Shown here in pieces: positions 6,370 through 14,206 of a stretch of 21,853 nucleotides of DNA. The DNA is from JBKPIY01 sp046730475 (GTDB taxonomy: Bacteria > Actinomycetota > Thermoleophilia > Solirubrobacterales > 70-9): NCBI GenBank assembly GCA_046730475.1, contig JBKPIY010000001.1:1-21853 (forward strand), given 5' to 3'. Every line of letters begins with the position of its first letter. Positions within the stretch are counted from its first letter, which is position 1. A model generated the notes under the pieces. The model was not told the DNA's origin and searched no databases. It saw nothing but the letters and a program-made list of their open reading frames with translations. The position numbers were made by a program, and so were the translations under genes.

Positions 6370-8630
6370 GCAGCCGGAACCGCTTCCGCCGTGGCGACCG
6401 GCGACAGCTCGACGGGGATCCCGTTGAGGATCGCGTTGCCCGACAGCGGATCCGTCGCCGCCTCGGCGAGCACATTGCTGTTGGCGCCCGCGTGCTCTGC
6501 GGCGACGGCGAGCCTGACGCCCGGCTCGTCGTGACCCCAGCCATGAGGGATGCTGACCACGCCCTCCATCACCGCGTCCGTCACCTCGACCGTGACCTCG
6601 ATCTCGCCCGCCCCGGAGCTCACCCGGGCCCGGCTCCCGTCCTCGAGGCCGAAGCGATCGGCGTCGGCGGGATGGACGTGGGCCGTGCAGCGCTCCTTGC
6701 CGCGAACCAGGTGGGGGACGTTGTGCATCCACGAGTTGTTGGAGCGGAGCTGGCGGCGGCCGACCAGGACCATGCCGCCGTTGTCCTCCCGGGCGAGCGA
6801 GGCGCGCAGGCGGTCGACGTCGTCGACGATCGCCTGCGGCGCGAGCTCGACCTTGCCGCTGGGGGTGCGCAGCACCTCGGGAAGGCGCGGCTTGAGCGGT
6901 CCGAGGTCGATCCCGTGGGGCTCGGCCTCGAGCCTGGCGAGGGTGAGCCCGTCCGGATCGGCGCCGAACCGCTCGCCGAATGGGCCCGTCCGCAGCATGT
7001 AGTCGAGGGCGCGCTCGGGGCCACGCCGCGGCTCCAACGCTCCCATGATCTCCTCGGCCGTCTTCCCGGCCAGGGGCGAATCGGGCCCCTTCAGGTCGCG
7101 CTCGATCAGCCCCCGGATGACGAGGTCGTCGAAGGCGTCGACGTCGCAATCGGGCCCCTGCCCCGCCGCGATCCCGGCCAGGCGCAACAGCGTCCGCCAT
7201 TCGGGCTCGATCTCGGGATCGGGCCCGAGCACGGCCGGGGAGTAGTTGGCGACGCTCCGGAGCGCCAGCTGGTAGAGGCCGAGGTCGTAGTGGGAGCGGT
7301 GGAACGCCGAGGGCGCGGGCAGGATCACGTCGGCGTGGCGGGTCGTCTCGTTGACGTAGACGTCGATGCTGACCAGGAGCTCGATTCCCTCCAGGGCCGC
7401 GCGCAGCCGCCCCGCGTTCGGGGTGCTGATGACCGGGTTGCCCGCCATCGTGAACAGGGCCCGAACACGGCCCTCGCCGGGCGTGTCGATCTCCTCGGCC
7501 AGGCAGACCACGGGCAGCTCGCCGAAGCGCTCGGGCTCACCCCGAACCCTGCTCCGCCAGCGCCCCATGGTCACGCCCTTGCCCTCGCCGGAAGCCCCGC
7601 GGGTGTTGGAGCCGCCCGCGGCGGGATAGGGGAACAGCGCCCCGCCCTCACGGTCGAGGTTGCCGGTGAGGGCGTTGAGAACGTCGACCAGCCAGCTCGC
7701 CAGCGTCCCGAACTCCTGGGTGCAGGTGCCGATCCGCCCGTAGACCGCGGCGCGCTCGGCGCCCGCCAGCCCCCGTGCCACCCGGCGAATCTCCTCCGCG
7801 GGGATCCCGCAGGTCCCCTCGACCTCCTCGGGACCGAAGCCCGCGGCCAGCTCCCCGACGCGATCGAGGCCGTTCAGGTGCCGCGCGATCGGCCCCGGAT
7901 CGACCAATCCCTCGGCGAAGAGGACGTTGGCGAGCGCGAACAGGAAGTGGGCGTCGGCGCCGGGGCGGATGAAGTGGTGCTCGTCGGCGAGCTCGGCGGT
8001 GCGGCTGCGGCGGGGATCGATCACCACCACTCGCCCGCCCCGCTCCTGGATCGCCCGCAGCCGCCCGCGCCAATCCGGCGCCGTTGCCAGGCTGCCGTTG
8101 GAGGCGAGCGGGTTGGCGCCGAGCGCCAGCAGGTAATCGGTGCGGTCGATGTCCGGGACCGGAATCGAGATCTGATGGCCGAACATGAGCCCGGCCGAGA
8201 CGTACTTCGGCATCTGGTCGACGGTGGTCGCGGTGAAGATGTTCTTCGTCCCAAGCGCCTTGGCGAGGACGCGGCCGTAGACGAGGGCGTCCATGTTGTG
8301 GGCGCTCGGGTTGCCGAGGTAGAACGCGGTCGCGTCGCGGCCGCCCGACTCGAGGATCGGTCCGAGCCGGCAATCGATCTCTGCGAACGCCTCCTCCCAG
8401 CTCGCCTCCCGGAAACCGGAGCCGTTCCGGATCAGCGGCGTCCGCACCCGGTCCGGGTCCTCGTGGAGGTCGATCAGGCCCGGACCCTTGGGGCAGATGA
8501 ACCCGCGGCTGAAGACGTCCGCCTCGTCGCCCCGGACCCGGGTCACCCGGCCGTCCTCGATCGTCAGCTCCAGCCCGCAGGTGGCCTCGCAGAGGGGGCA
8601 GGTGCGGTAGGCGGTGACCGGCTCGCTCAT
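6366..8630 (-). CDS. Molybdopterin (bis-MGD) oxidoreductase 2, paralogue of oxidoreductase 1
   Basis: A 754-residue DMSO-reductase-superfamily catalytic subunit. The [4Fe-4S] motif is C11-x2-C14-x3-C18-x27-C46 (RTCPLCEATCG, FICPKG). Further landmarks are FYLGNPSAHN (103-111), ALGANPLASNGS, VVVIDPRRSRT, and the C-terminal cofactor domain from about residue 615 with RSNNSWMHN and VSIPHGWGH. The aligned molybdenum-ligand position is Asp138 in TTVDQMPKYV, the same number as in the paralogue at 2116-4281. It lacks a signal peptide and any adjacent electron-transfer subunit. It lies in an operon: mobA ends 22 bases upstream and the phosphoribosyltransferase overlaps its stop. Close supply of MGD from MobA makes sense. 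Substrate unknown; annotations such as formate dehydrogenase would be unsafe because neither Sec nor Cys is at the ligand site. Confidence 0.9.
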   Translation of the reverse strand: MSEPVTAYRTCPLCEATCGLELTIEDGRVTRVRGDEADVFSRGFICPKGPGLIDLHEDPDRVRTPLIRNGSGFREASWEEAFAEIDCRLGPILESGGRDATAFYLGNPSAHNMDALVYGRVLAKALGTKNIFTATTVDQMPKYVSAGLMFGHQISIPVPDIDRTDYLLALGANPLASNGSLATAPDWRGRLRAIQERGGRVVVIDPRRSRTAELADEHHFIRPGADAHFLFALANVLFAEGLVDPGPIARHLNGLDRVGELAAGFGPEEVEGTCGIPAEEIRRVARGLAGAERAAVYGRIGTCTQEFGTLASWLVDVLNALTGNLDREGGALFPYPAAGGSNTRGASGEGKGVTMGRWRSRVRGEPERFGELPVVCLAEEIDTPGEGRVRALFTMAGNPVISTPNAGRLRAALEGIELLVSIDVYVNETTRHADVILPAPSAFHRSHYDLGLYQLALRSVANYSPAVLGPDPEIEPEWRTLLRLAGIAAGQGPDCDVDAFDDLVIRGLIERDLKGPDSPLAGKTAEEIMGALEPRRGPERALDYMLRTGPFGERFGADPDGLTLARLEAEPHGIDLGPLKPRLPEVLRTPSGKVELAPQAIVDDVDRLRASLAREDNGGMVLVGRRQLRSNNSWMHNVPHLVRGKERCTAHVHPADADRFGLEDGSRARVSSGAGEIEVTVEVTDAVMEGVVSIPHGWGHDEPGVRLAVAAEHAGANSNVLAEAATDPLSGNAILNGIPVELSPVATAEAVPAA

Positions 8631-8652
8631 CCTGGTTGCATGAGGCTACCGA

Positions 8653-9291
8653 CTACGGCCGGGCCATCGGCCGCCCGGCCCTTGCGAGCTGCTCGGCGCG
8701 CGCGAGGTCGTCCCGGTCGTTGACGTTGAAGAGGATCCGCTCGGGCGGCCCGAACCGGCGAATCTCGACCTCGCCGACGATCAGGGGGTGGAGCGCGAGC
8801 GCGGCATCCCGCATCGAGCGGCCGCCCTGGAGGGCCGACCTCAGGCCCCCGAGGACCGCGGGCTCGTAGCGACCGAGCAGCGGGTGCAGCCGTCCGCCGC
8901 CCTCGGCGACGGCGACCGGAGCATCGAGCGAGGCGAGCCAGGAGAGGAGCTGAGCCGGTACGAACGGCATATCGGCGGCGATGATGACGGTCGGGGACGC
9001 GACCGCCTCGAGGGCCGCGATCACCCCGGCCAGGGGATGGACGGGATCGTCGGGCTCGACTACCACCGGGCAGTCCAGCTTCGGCAGCGGCGAGTCGCGC
9101 TTTGCGACCACCACCGGATCGAGCCCGGCGCCCGCGAGCGCCTCGAGCGCCCATCCGATCAGCGGCCGGCCCGCCAGCTCGACCGAGGGCTTTGGCCCTC
9201 CCATCCTGCGGCCGGCGCCGCCGGCGAGGACCGCGCCGGTGGCGGCGGGGCCGGCTCCCCCCTCCCTGCCGCCGCCCTGGGAGCGATCCAT
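8653..9291 (-). CDS. mobA: Molybdenum cofactor guanylyltransferase MobA
   Basis: A 212-residue nucleotidyltransferase that joins GMP from GTP to Mo-molybdopterin to form MGD, the cofactor form needed by the two bis-MGD oxidoreductases nearby. The N-terminal nucleotide loop LAGGAGRRMGGPK (residues 22-34) is the MobA signature. IIAADMPFV carries the metal-binding Asp, and a late FNVNDRDDL segment matches the family C-terminus (NxNTPxDL-type). The ATG at 9291 gives the normal size; an in-frame ATG at 9333 would run through the strong hairpin 9308-9328 and add a non-conserved tail. No clear ribosome-binding site precedes the chosen start. It heads the operon mobA-oxidoreductase 2-PRTase-gadB and is divergent from moeA. 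Confidence 0.9.
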   Translation of the reverse strand: MDRSQGGGREGGAGPAATGAVLAGGAGRRMGGPKPSVELAGRPLIGWALEALAGAGLDPVVVAKRDSPLPKLDCPVVVEPDDPVHPLAGVIAALEAVASPTVIIAADMPFVPAQLLSWLASLDAPVAVAEGGGRLHPLLGRYEPAVLGGLRSALQGGRSMRDAALALHPLIVGEVEIRRFGPPERILFNVNDRDDLARAEQLARAGRPMARP

Positions 9292-9307
9292 GCGACCAGT
9301 GTGCCAG

Positions 9308-9328
9308 CGCGGCCGCTCTCCGGCCGCG
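9308..9328. promoter_or_regulatory. Strong GC hairpin/inverted repeat between divergent mobA and moeA
   Basis: CGCGGCCG (9308-9315) and CGGCCGCG (9321-9328) form a perfect 8-bp stem around a CTCTC loop. It occupies much of the 68-base divergent gap and lies just upstream of a weak -10-like TACCCT (9335-9340) for moeA. It could be an operator shared by both promoters or a structured 5' end. No T-run follows, and it is too short to be the known Moco riboswitch. Confidence 0.35.
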
Positions 9329-9346
9329 ATCATCTACCCTCGCCGC

Positions 9347-9351
9347 GGAGG
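9347..9351 (+). promoter_or_regulatory. Ribosome-binding site that fixes the moeA GTG start
   Basis: GGAGG is eight bases before the GTG at 9360. The reading frame stays open upstream into the mobA antisense region, so this site and the position of the MoeA N-terminus are what decide the start. Confidence 0.6.
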
Positions 9352-9359
9352 TCGGTCTG

Positions 9360-10625
9360 GTGCCCGCGAAGCTGATCGAGGTCGAGGAGGCGAGGCGGCT
9401 CGTACTGGCGGGCGCCGTCCCGCTTGGCACGGAGCGGGTGCCGCTTCGCGCGTCGCTCGGCCGGGTGCTCGCCGAAGACGCCCGCGGCGTCGAGCCCGTC
9501 CCCGCCTTCGACAACTCGGCGATGGACGGATTCGCGCTGCGGGCGGCCGACACCGCCGGCGCCTCCCCCGAGTCGCCCGCCTCGCTCGCCCTGGTCGGCA
9601 AGTCGCGCGCCGGCGACCCCGCGGCAGAGGCCGTTCGCGACGGCGAGGCGATCGCGATCTCGACGGGAGCGGCGATCCCCGAGGGGGCCGACGCCGTCGT
9701 CCGGGTGGAGGACACGGCCTCCACCGACGGCCGGGTCGAGATCCAGGTCGAGGTCGAGCCCGGGCACGACATCCGCCGGGCGGGCGACGACATCCGCCCG
9801 GGCACCGTGGTGCTCCGGTCCGGGACGGAGCTCGGTCCCGCCGAGCTCGGGGTGCTCGCATCGCTTGGGGTCGCTCAGGCGCCGTGCTCGAGGCGCCCAC
9901 GTCTCAGAGTGGTGACCACCGGGGACGAGCTCCTCGACCCCGGCGAGCCAACTCGCCCCGGCGGCGTTCGCAACACCAACGCCTACGCCCTCCCCCTCCT
10001 CGGCGAGGAGGCCGGCGCCGAGCCGGTCGGCGTCGAGGCGGTGGGCGACGATGCCGCGGCCACGATCGGAGCGATCGAGCGGTCCCTCGACGCCGAGGTC
10101 ACCGTGATCACCGGCGGCGTCTCGGTCGGCGAGCACGATCACGTCAAGGGGGCGCTGTCGGACCTGGGGTGCGAGGAGGTGTTCTGGGGGGTAGCGCTGC
10201 GCCCCGGGCGCCCGACCTGGTTCGGCCGCTCGCCCACCGGGGGGCTCGTCTTCGGGCTGCCCGGCAATCCGGTCTCAGCGGTGGTCACCTTCATCCTCTT
10301 CGCCCGGCCCGCGATCCGGGCGGTCCTCGGTGCCGATCCCCTCGCCACCAGGGCGACCGCCATCCTCGACGAGGGCTACGCGAAGCGCCGCGGCCGCGCC
10401 CACGCGGTCCGCTGCGCGCTGACGATCGCAGACGGCCGCCTCCATGCCCGGCCCACCGGCCCCCAGGGCTCCCACGTCCTCACCTCGATGCTGGGTGCCG
10501 GCGCCCTCGCCTGGATCCCGGCGGGAAGCGAGGGCGTCGGCGCGGGCGAGCGAGTCGAGGTCGAGCTTCTCCCGGGACCGCTCCGGCTCGGATCGGCGAG
10601 CGGACCGGCATCATTGGCCCGATGA
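9360..10625 (+). CDS. moeA: Molybdopterin molybdenumtransferase MoeA
   Basis: A 421-residue protein that inserts molybdate into adenylylated molybdopterin, the step after MogA. Domain order is as in MoeA: N-terminal region with FDNSAMDGFALRA (50-62), the MogA-like domain with VVTTGDEL (184-191) and ITGGVSVGEHDHVK (250-263), then GLPGNPVSA (299-307), and a C-terminal beta domain ending near residue 405. All the usual catalytic Asp/Glu positions look intact. The GTG start at 9360 has GGAGG eight bases upstream. It heads the operon moeA-moaX-moaC-mogA; its stop overlaps the moaX ATG as ATGA. The operon runs divergently from mobA, so insertion and nucleotide attachment may be co-regulated. Confidence 0.95.
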   Translation: MPAKLIEVEEARRLVLAGAVPLGTERVPLRASLGRVLAEDARGVEPVPAFDNSAMDGFALRAADTAGASPESPASLALVGKSRAGDPAAEAVRDGEAIAISTGAAIPEGADAVVRVEDTASTDGRVEIQVEVEPGHDIRRAGDDIRPGTVVLRSGTELGPAELGVLASLGVAQAPCSRRPRLRVVTTGDELLDPGEPTRPGGVRNTNAYALPLLGEEAGAEPVGVEAVGDDAAATIGAIERSLDAEVTVITGGVSVGEHDHVKGALSDLGCEEVFWGVALRPGRPTWFGRSPTGGLVFGLPGNPVSAVVTFILFARPAIRAVLGADPLATRATAILDEGYAKRRGRAHAVRCALTIADGRLHARPTGPQGSHVLTSMLGAGALAWIPAGSEGVGAGERVEVELLPGPLRLGSASGPASLAR

Positions 10626-11293
10626 CCGTCAACGTGCGCCTGTTCGCGATCCTCCGCGAGCGCGCCGGGCGCGAGCGGATGGAGCTGGAGCTGCCGGAGG
10701 GGGCGACGGTCGCCGACGCCCTCCGCGAGCTCGCGCGCGCGCCGGGGCTCGACGACGTCCTCGCTCGGCTGCCGGTCCGGATGGCGGTCAACCGCGACTA
10801 CGCCGACGACGCCACCATTCTGAGCCCGGGAGATGAGCTGGCCCTGGTGCCGCCGGTGAGCGGCGGAGCGGTGCGATCGGTGAGCGCGCGGGTGACCGAC
10901 GAGCCCCTGTCGCCCGCGACCGTGTCGGCGGCGGTCGGCCGTCCGGCGGCCGGGGCAATCGTCACCTTCCAGGGCACCACCCGCAACGTCGACAGGCTCG
11001 AGTACGAGGCCTATCGCGAGATGGCCGAGGAGCTGATCGCGACGATCCTCGAGGACTGCGTCGCCCGCCACGGCCTCGAGGCCGCAGCCGCCGAGCACCG
11101 GGTCGGCCCGGTCCCCCTGGGCGAGCCGAGCGTGGTGGTGGCGGTGTCGGCGGCCCATCGCGCCGACGCGTTCGCCGGCGCCCGCGAGGCGATCGACCGG
11201 ATCAAGGCCGAGGCCCCGATCTGGAAGCGCGAGGTCGAGCGGAGCGGCGACGGCGAGCGCTCCCGCTGGGTCGAGGGGACCCCGCCCTCGTGA
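10622..11293 (+). CDS. moaX: Fused molybdopterin synthase MoaD-MoaE (MoaX type)
   Basis: A 223-residue fusion of the small and large subunits of molybdopterin synthase, which puts the dithiolene sulfurs into cPMP. Residues 1-82 are MoaD, a ubiquitin-like fold (MTVNVRLFAILRERAG, LVPPVSGG), ending in Gly81-Gly82. Residues about 88-223 are MoaE, with FQGTTRN (116-122) and RIKAEAPIWKRE (193-204); Lys195 and Lys202 match the spacing of the two catalytic lysines of E. coli MoaE. MoaD works through a C-terminal Gly-Gly thiocarboxylate, so here the internal Gly-Gly must be freed. The related mycobacterial MoaX is known to be cleaved at this position. It overlaps moeA (ATGA) and moaC (GTGA). No moeB/moaZ activating enzyme is in the window. 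Confidence 0.93.
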   Translation: MTVNVRLFAILRERAGRERMELELPEGATVADALRELARAPGLDDVLARLPVRMAVNRDYADDATILSPGDELALVPPVSGGAVRSVSARVTDEPLSPATVSAAVGRPAAGAIVTFQGTTRNVDRLEYEAYREMAEELIATILEDCVARHGLEAAAAEHRVGPVPLGEPSVVVAVSAAHRADAFAGAREAIDRIKAEAPIWKREVERSGDGERSRWVEGTPPS

Positions 11294-11775
11294 GCGACCT
11301 CACCCACATCGACGAGTCGGGGAGCGCCCGGATGGTCGACGTCTCGGGCAAGGAGCCGGGTGAGCGCCGAGCGGTGGCCGAGGCGCGGGTGCGGATGTCG
11401 GCCGCCACCGCCGCCGCGGTCGAGCGGGGCGATGCCCCCAAGGGCGACGTCCTCGGCACCGCCAGGCTCGCCGGGATCCAGGCGGCGAAGCGCGCCGGCG
11501 AGCTCATCCCCCTGGCCCACCCCCTCCCCCTCACCTTCGTGGACGTCGAGGCCAGGGTGGAGGCCGGCCACGAGGAGGGGCGGGTGGTGCTGAGGGCCGA
11601 GGCCCGCACGGTGGGGCGCACCGGGGTCGAGATGGAGGCGATGACCGCCGCCTCGGTGGCGGCGCTCACCGTCTACGACATGGTCAAGGGCCTCGAGCGC
11701 GGGGTCACCGTCGAGCGGGTCGCCCTGCTGGAGAAGTCGGGCGGGCGCAGCGGCCACTGGCGCCGCGAGGGCTGA
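11290..11775 (+). CDS. moaC: Cyclic pyranopterin monophosphate synthase MoaC
   Basis: A 161-residue protein that makes cPMP from the MoaA product, the first committed ring-forming stage of molybdenum cofactor synthesis. It matches the family end to end: LTHIDESGSARMVDVSGK (4-21), Lys51 in PKGDV, LIPLAHPLPL with His77, GRTGVEMEAMTAASVAALTVYDMVK (109-133), and LLEKSGGRSG near the end. Lys51, His77, Asp130 and Lys133 correspond to the catalytic residues known in E. coli MoaC. The GTG start at 11290 overlaps the moaX stop as GTGA. Its MoaA partner is absent from the window and must be encoded elsewhere. mogA begins six bases after its stop. Confidence 0.96.
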   Translation: MSDLTHIDESGSARMVDVSGKEPGERRAVAEARVRMSAATAAAVERGDAPKGDVLGTARLAGIQAAKRAGELIPLAHPLPLTFVDVEARVEAGHEEGRVVLRAEARTVGRTGVEMEAMTAASVAALTVYDMVKGLERGVTVERVALLEKSGGRSGHWRREG

Positions 11776-11780
11776 GCGGC

Positions 11781-12260
11781 TTGCGGGCGGCGATCGTCAC
11801 CGTCTCCACCTCGAGGGCGGCGGGCGAGGGCGAGGACGAGAGCGGCGCCCGCCTCGCCGAGTTCGCCCGCGAACGCCTCGGCGCCGAGATCGTCGGGCGC
11901 GATCTGATCGCCGACGACCTCGGGCTGATCGCCCGCACCCTGATGCGCTGGTGCGACGGCGGCTGCGACCTGGTCCTCACCACCGGCGGCACCGGCTTCG
12001 CCCCCACCGACGTCACCCCGGAGGCGACCCGGGAGGTGATCGAGCGCGAGGCGCCGGGGATCCCCGAGGCGATGCGCGCCGCCTCCCGCGAGCACACCCG
12101 GCACTGGATGCTCTCCCGCGCGACCGCCGGGATCCGCGGCTCGACCCTGATCGTCAACTTCCCCGGGAGCCCGAACAGCATCGCCCAGGCGGGCGAGGCG
12201 ATCGCCGCCGCCCTCCCCCACGCCCTCGAGCTGATCGCGGGCCGCGCCGGCCGCCACTAG
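11781..12260 (+). CDS. mogA: Molybdopterin adenylyltransferase, MogA/MoaB family
   Basis: A 159-residue single-domain protein that adenylylates molybdopterin before MoeA adds the metal. It has the family signatures: N-terminal AAIVTVSTSRAAGEGEDESG (3-22), LVLTTGGTGFAPTDVTPEAT (64-83) with the functional Asp77, and NFPGSPNSIAQ (126-136). The start is a TTG at 11781; GAGGG lies nine bases before it, spanning the end of moaC, and no ATG or GTG lies close by. It is the last gene of the moeA operon. Its TAG stop shares CTAG with the convergent permease gene. Sequence alone does not separate MogA from the less understood MoaB; the operon favours an active enzyme. Confidence 0.9.
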   Translation: MRAAIVTVSTSRAAGEGEDESGARLAEFARERLGAEIVGRDLIADDLGLIARTLMRWCDGGCDLVLTTGGTGFAPTDVTPEATREVIEREAPGIPEAMRAASREHTRHWMLSRATAGIRGSTLIVNFPGSPNSIAQAGEAIAAALPHALELIAGRAGRH

Positions 12261-14206
12261 CGCGCGTCCTCCCGGGGGCGCCGCCCGTCGACCGCCTCCT
12301 CGGGGGGCGCGGTAAGCAGCACCCGGCACGGCGCCTTCCGCAGCACGTACTCGGTCACCTTCCCGATCTCCTCGGGGCGGGCGGCGCCGATCCCGCCGAG
12401 GACCGCTCCGCCGCGTACCCGGGTCGGCGGCTCTCCCCCCATCACGATCACCTCGGCTCCCCGCTTGCGGGCCTCCTCGACGATTCCGGCGCCGGCGAAG
12501 CGCACCGGGATCAGGGCGGTGATCACCTCGACGTTCTCGTACTCCTTTCCCACCTCGCTGGCCCGAGCGAGCGCCCGCTCGGCCCGCTCGCGCACCTCTC
12601 GGGGGAGCGGCGAGTCGAGTGGCACGGTGAGCGGGAGCTCGGCCGCGTAGACGACCTCGAGCAGCGGCGGGTTCTCCCCCTCACTCACCTCCGCGTCGGC
12701 GAGGCGCCCGGCGGTGCCGACGATGTCGTCGTCGAGCGCGGTCCCGAAGACCGGAACGAGGATCGTCGAGTACTCGGCCTCCGGGGCCTCCTTCTTCAGC
12801 GCCAGCTCGGGCACGCTCACCCGCTTCGTCAGCGAGGTCCCCTCGACGTAGCGCCGGTAGATCACGTAGCCGACCAGCCCCAGCACCATCCAGCCGCCGC
12901 CCACGAACCGGGCGGTGCCGTGGATCGCGAGCACGCTCACCCAGCCGAGGCCCGAGACTGCGGCGGCGCCGATCGCCGGCACAGGCAGGCGGTTGCCGCC
13001 GATCGAGACGTCGAGCGGCACCCGGTATGGGCGCTCCAGGTCGGGCTCGGTCACCCGCAGCCGGATCACCGAGATGTGGGCGATGGTGATCGCGAGCAGC
13101 GCCCCGAACGCGTACACGCCCGCCAGGAACCGGATGTCGTCGGTGAGCGCGAGCCCGAAGGCGATCACCCCCGCCGCGGTGATCGCGATATATGGAGTCG
13201 CGAAGCGGCGCTCGAGCTTGCCGAGCCAGCTCGGGATCTGGCGGTTCCGGGCGAGGACGTAGACGTGGCGCGAGAGCCCGAGCATCGAGGTGTTCGCCGC
13301 CCAGACCAGGATCGGGACGGCGATCGCGACCACCGCCCACTTCATCGCGTCGGCGAGCCAGGCCGGGTCGAAGCTCTCCACCACCCCAAGGACCGGCTCC
13401 TCGATGAACTGTCCGCCTAGCGCCGTCTCGGGCCCGTGCGGCCCGGCGACCACGGGGACGGCCATCAGCGCGATCGCCGCCATCCCCGCGTAGAGGAGGG
13501 GGACCACGATCGAGCCGGTGGTGAGCACCCGCCGCAGGTCGCCAGGCTCGAACTCGAGGTCGGGGGCGAGGTCGCTGGCCGCCTCGATCCCGGCGAAGGC
13601 GATCGTCGCCACCACCGCGGCGTAGATCGTGTCCGTGAGCGTCGGCGTGGTGAAGAGGTCGAGGTGGGCGGTGAGCAGGTCGGGGTTCCAGATCACGATC
13701 GCCCCGATCACGATCACCGCCAGCTCGAGGGCGAGGTCGGCGAAGGCGAGCACCACCAGGCGAAGCTGGTGTGCCCGCCCCGTGAACCCGGCGATGTTGA
13801 GCACCACCGTGAGGGCGACGACGACCGCCGCCACCGCCGCTTCCTCGATCCCCCCCGAGAAGGACCCCGAGATCGGGGTGAGGTAGTGGGAGACGCTCAC
13901 CGTCGCCGCGGCGATGATGATCAGGTAGTCGATCAGGATCGCCCACCCGGCGATGAAGCTGACCAGCTCGTTGAAGGCGCGGCGGGCGAACGCCGACGAT
14001 CCGCCGCGCTCGCGAAGCATGGCGCCGCCCTCCACGTAGGTCATCGTGGTGAGCGCGAACATCAGCCCCGCGCCCAGGAAGATCAGCGGGGTCAGACCGA
14101 GGCCGCGGTCGGCCACCACCCCGATCGAGAAGTAGATCGAGAACCCGACGGCCGACGAGGCGATCGCGTACAGCAGGGGTACGCCGAGCAGCTTCTTCAG
14201 GCTCAT
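12257..14206 (-). CDS. APC-family amino-acid permease with C-terminal UspA-like domain (copy 1)
   Basis: A 649-residue membrane protein. Residues about 8-450 hold roughly twelve hydrophobic segments of the APC (amino acid-polyamine-organocation) fold, including the SSAVGFSIYFSIGV first helix (17-30), the cytoplasmic loop ERGGSSAFARRAFNEL (66-81), TIAFAGIEAASD (201-212) and the GALLAITIAHISVIRLR helix (368-384). Residues about 478-632 are a universal-stress-protein domain (YSTILVPVFG; then VIVMGG; then APCRVLL). The usual ATP loop is disturbed: a long insertion separates its first Gly from a Gly-Lys instead of Gly-Ser. Substrate is unknown; such proteins import or exchange amino acids and the USP part may sense nucleotide or stress. 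The ATG overlaps the stop of the 69-residue gene as ATGA. It is a paralogue of the gene at 14409-16322. Confidence 0.88.
   Translation of the reverse strand: MSLKKLLGVPLLYAIASSAVGFSIYFSIGVVADRGLGLTPLIFLGAGLMFALTTMTYVEGGAMLRERGGSSAFARRAFNELVSFIAGWAILIDYLIIIAAATVSVSHYLTPISGSFSGGIEEAAVAAVVVALTVVLNIAGFTGRAHQLRLVVLAFADLALELAVIVIGAIVIWNPDLLTAHLDLFTTPTLTDTIYAAVVATIAFAGIEAASDLAPDLEFEPGDLRRVLTTGSIVVPLLYAGMAAIALMAVPVVAGPHGPETALGGQFIEEPVLGVVESFDPAWLADAMKWAVVAIAVPILVWAANTSMLGLSRHVYVLARNRQIPSWLGKLERRFATPYIAITAAGVIAFGLALTDDIRFLAGVYAFGALLAITIAHISVIRLRVTEPDLERPYRVPLDVSIGGNRLPVPAIGAAAVSGLGWVSVLAIHGTARFVGGGWMVLGLVGYVIYRRYVEGTSLTKRVSVPELALKKEAPEAEYSTILVPVFGTALDDDIVGTAGRLADAEVSEGENPPLLEVVYAAELPLTVPLDSPLPREVRERAERALARASEVGKEYENVEVITALIPVRFAGAGIVEEARKRGAEVIVMGGEPPTRVRGGAVLGGIGAARPEEIGKVTEYVLRKAPCRVLLTAPPEEAVDGRRPREDAR

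Noticed and set aside
6492..8723. A 743-codon open frame on the plus strand.
   Set aside because: It is antisense to oxidoreductase 2, whose Fe-S and cofactor motifs are intact. Long antisense frames are common at this GC content and this one is Asp/Gly/Arg/Pro-rich with no motif.
9292..9359. Molybdenum-cofactor riboswitch upstream of moeA.
   Set aside because: The leader is far too short for the known Moco aptamer and shows only one hairpin.
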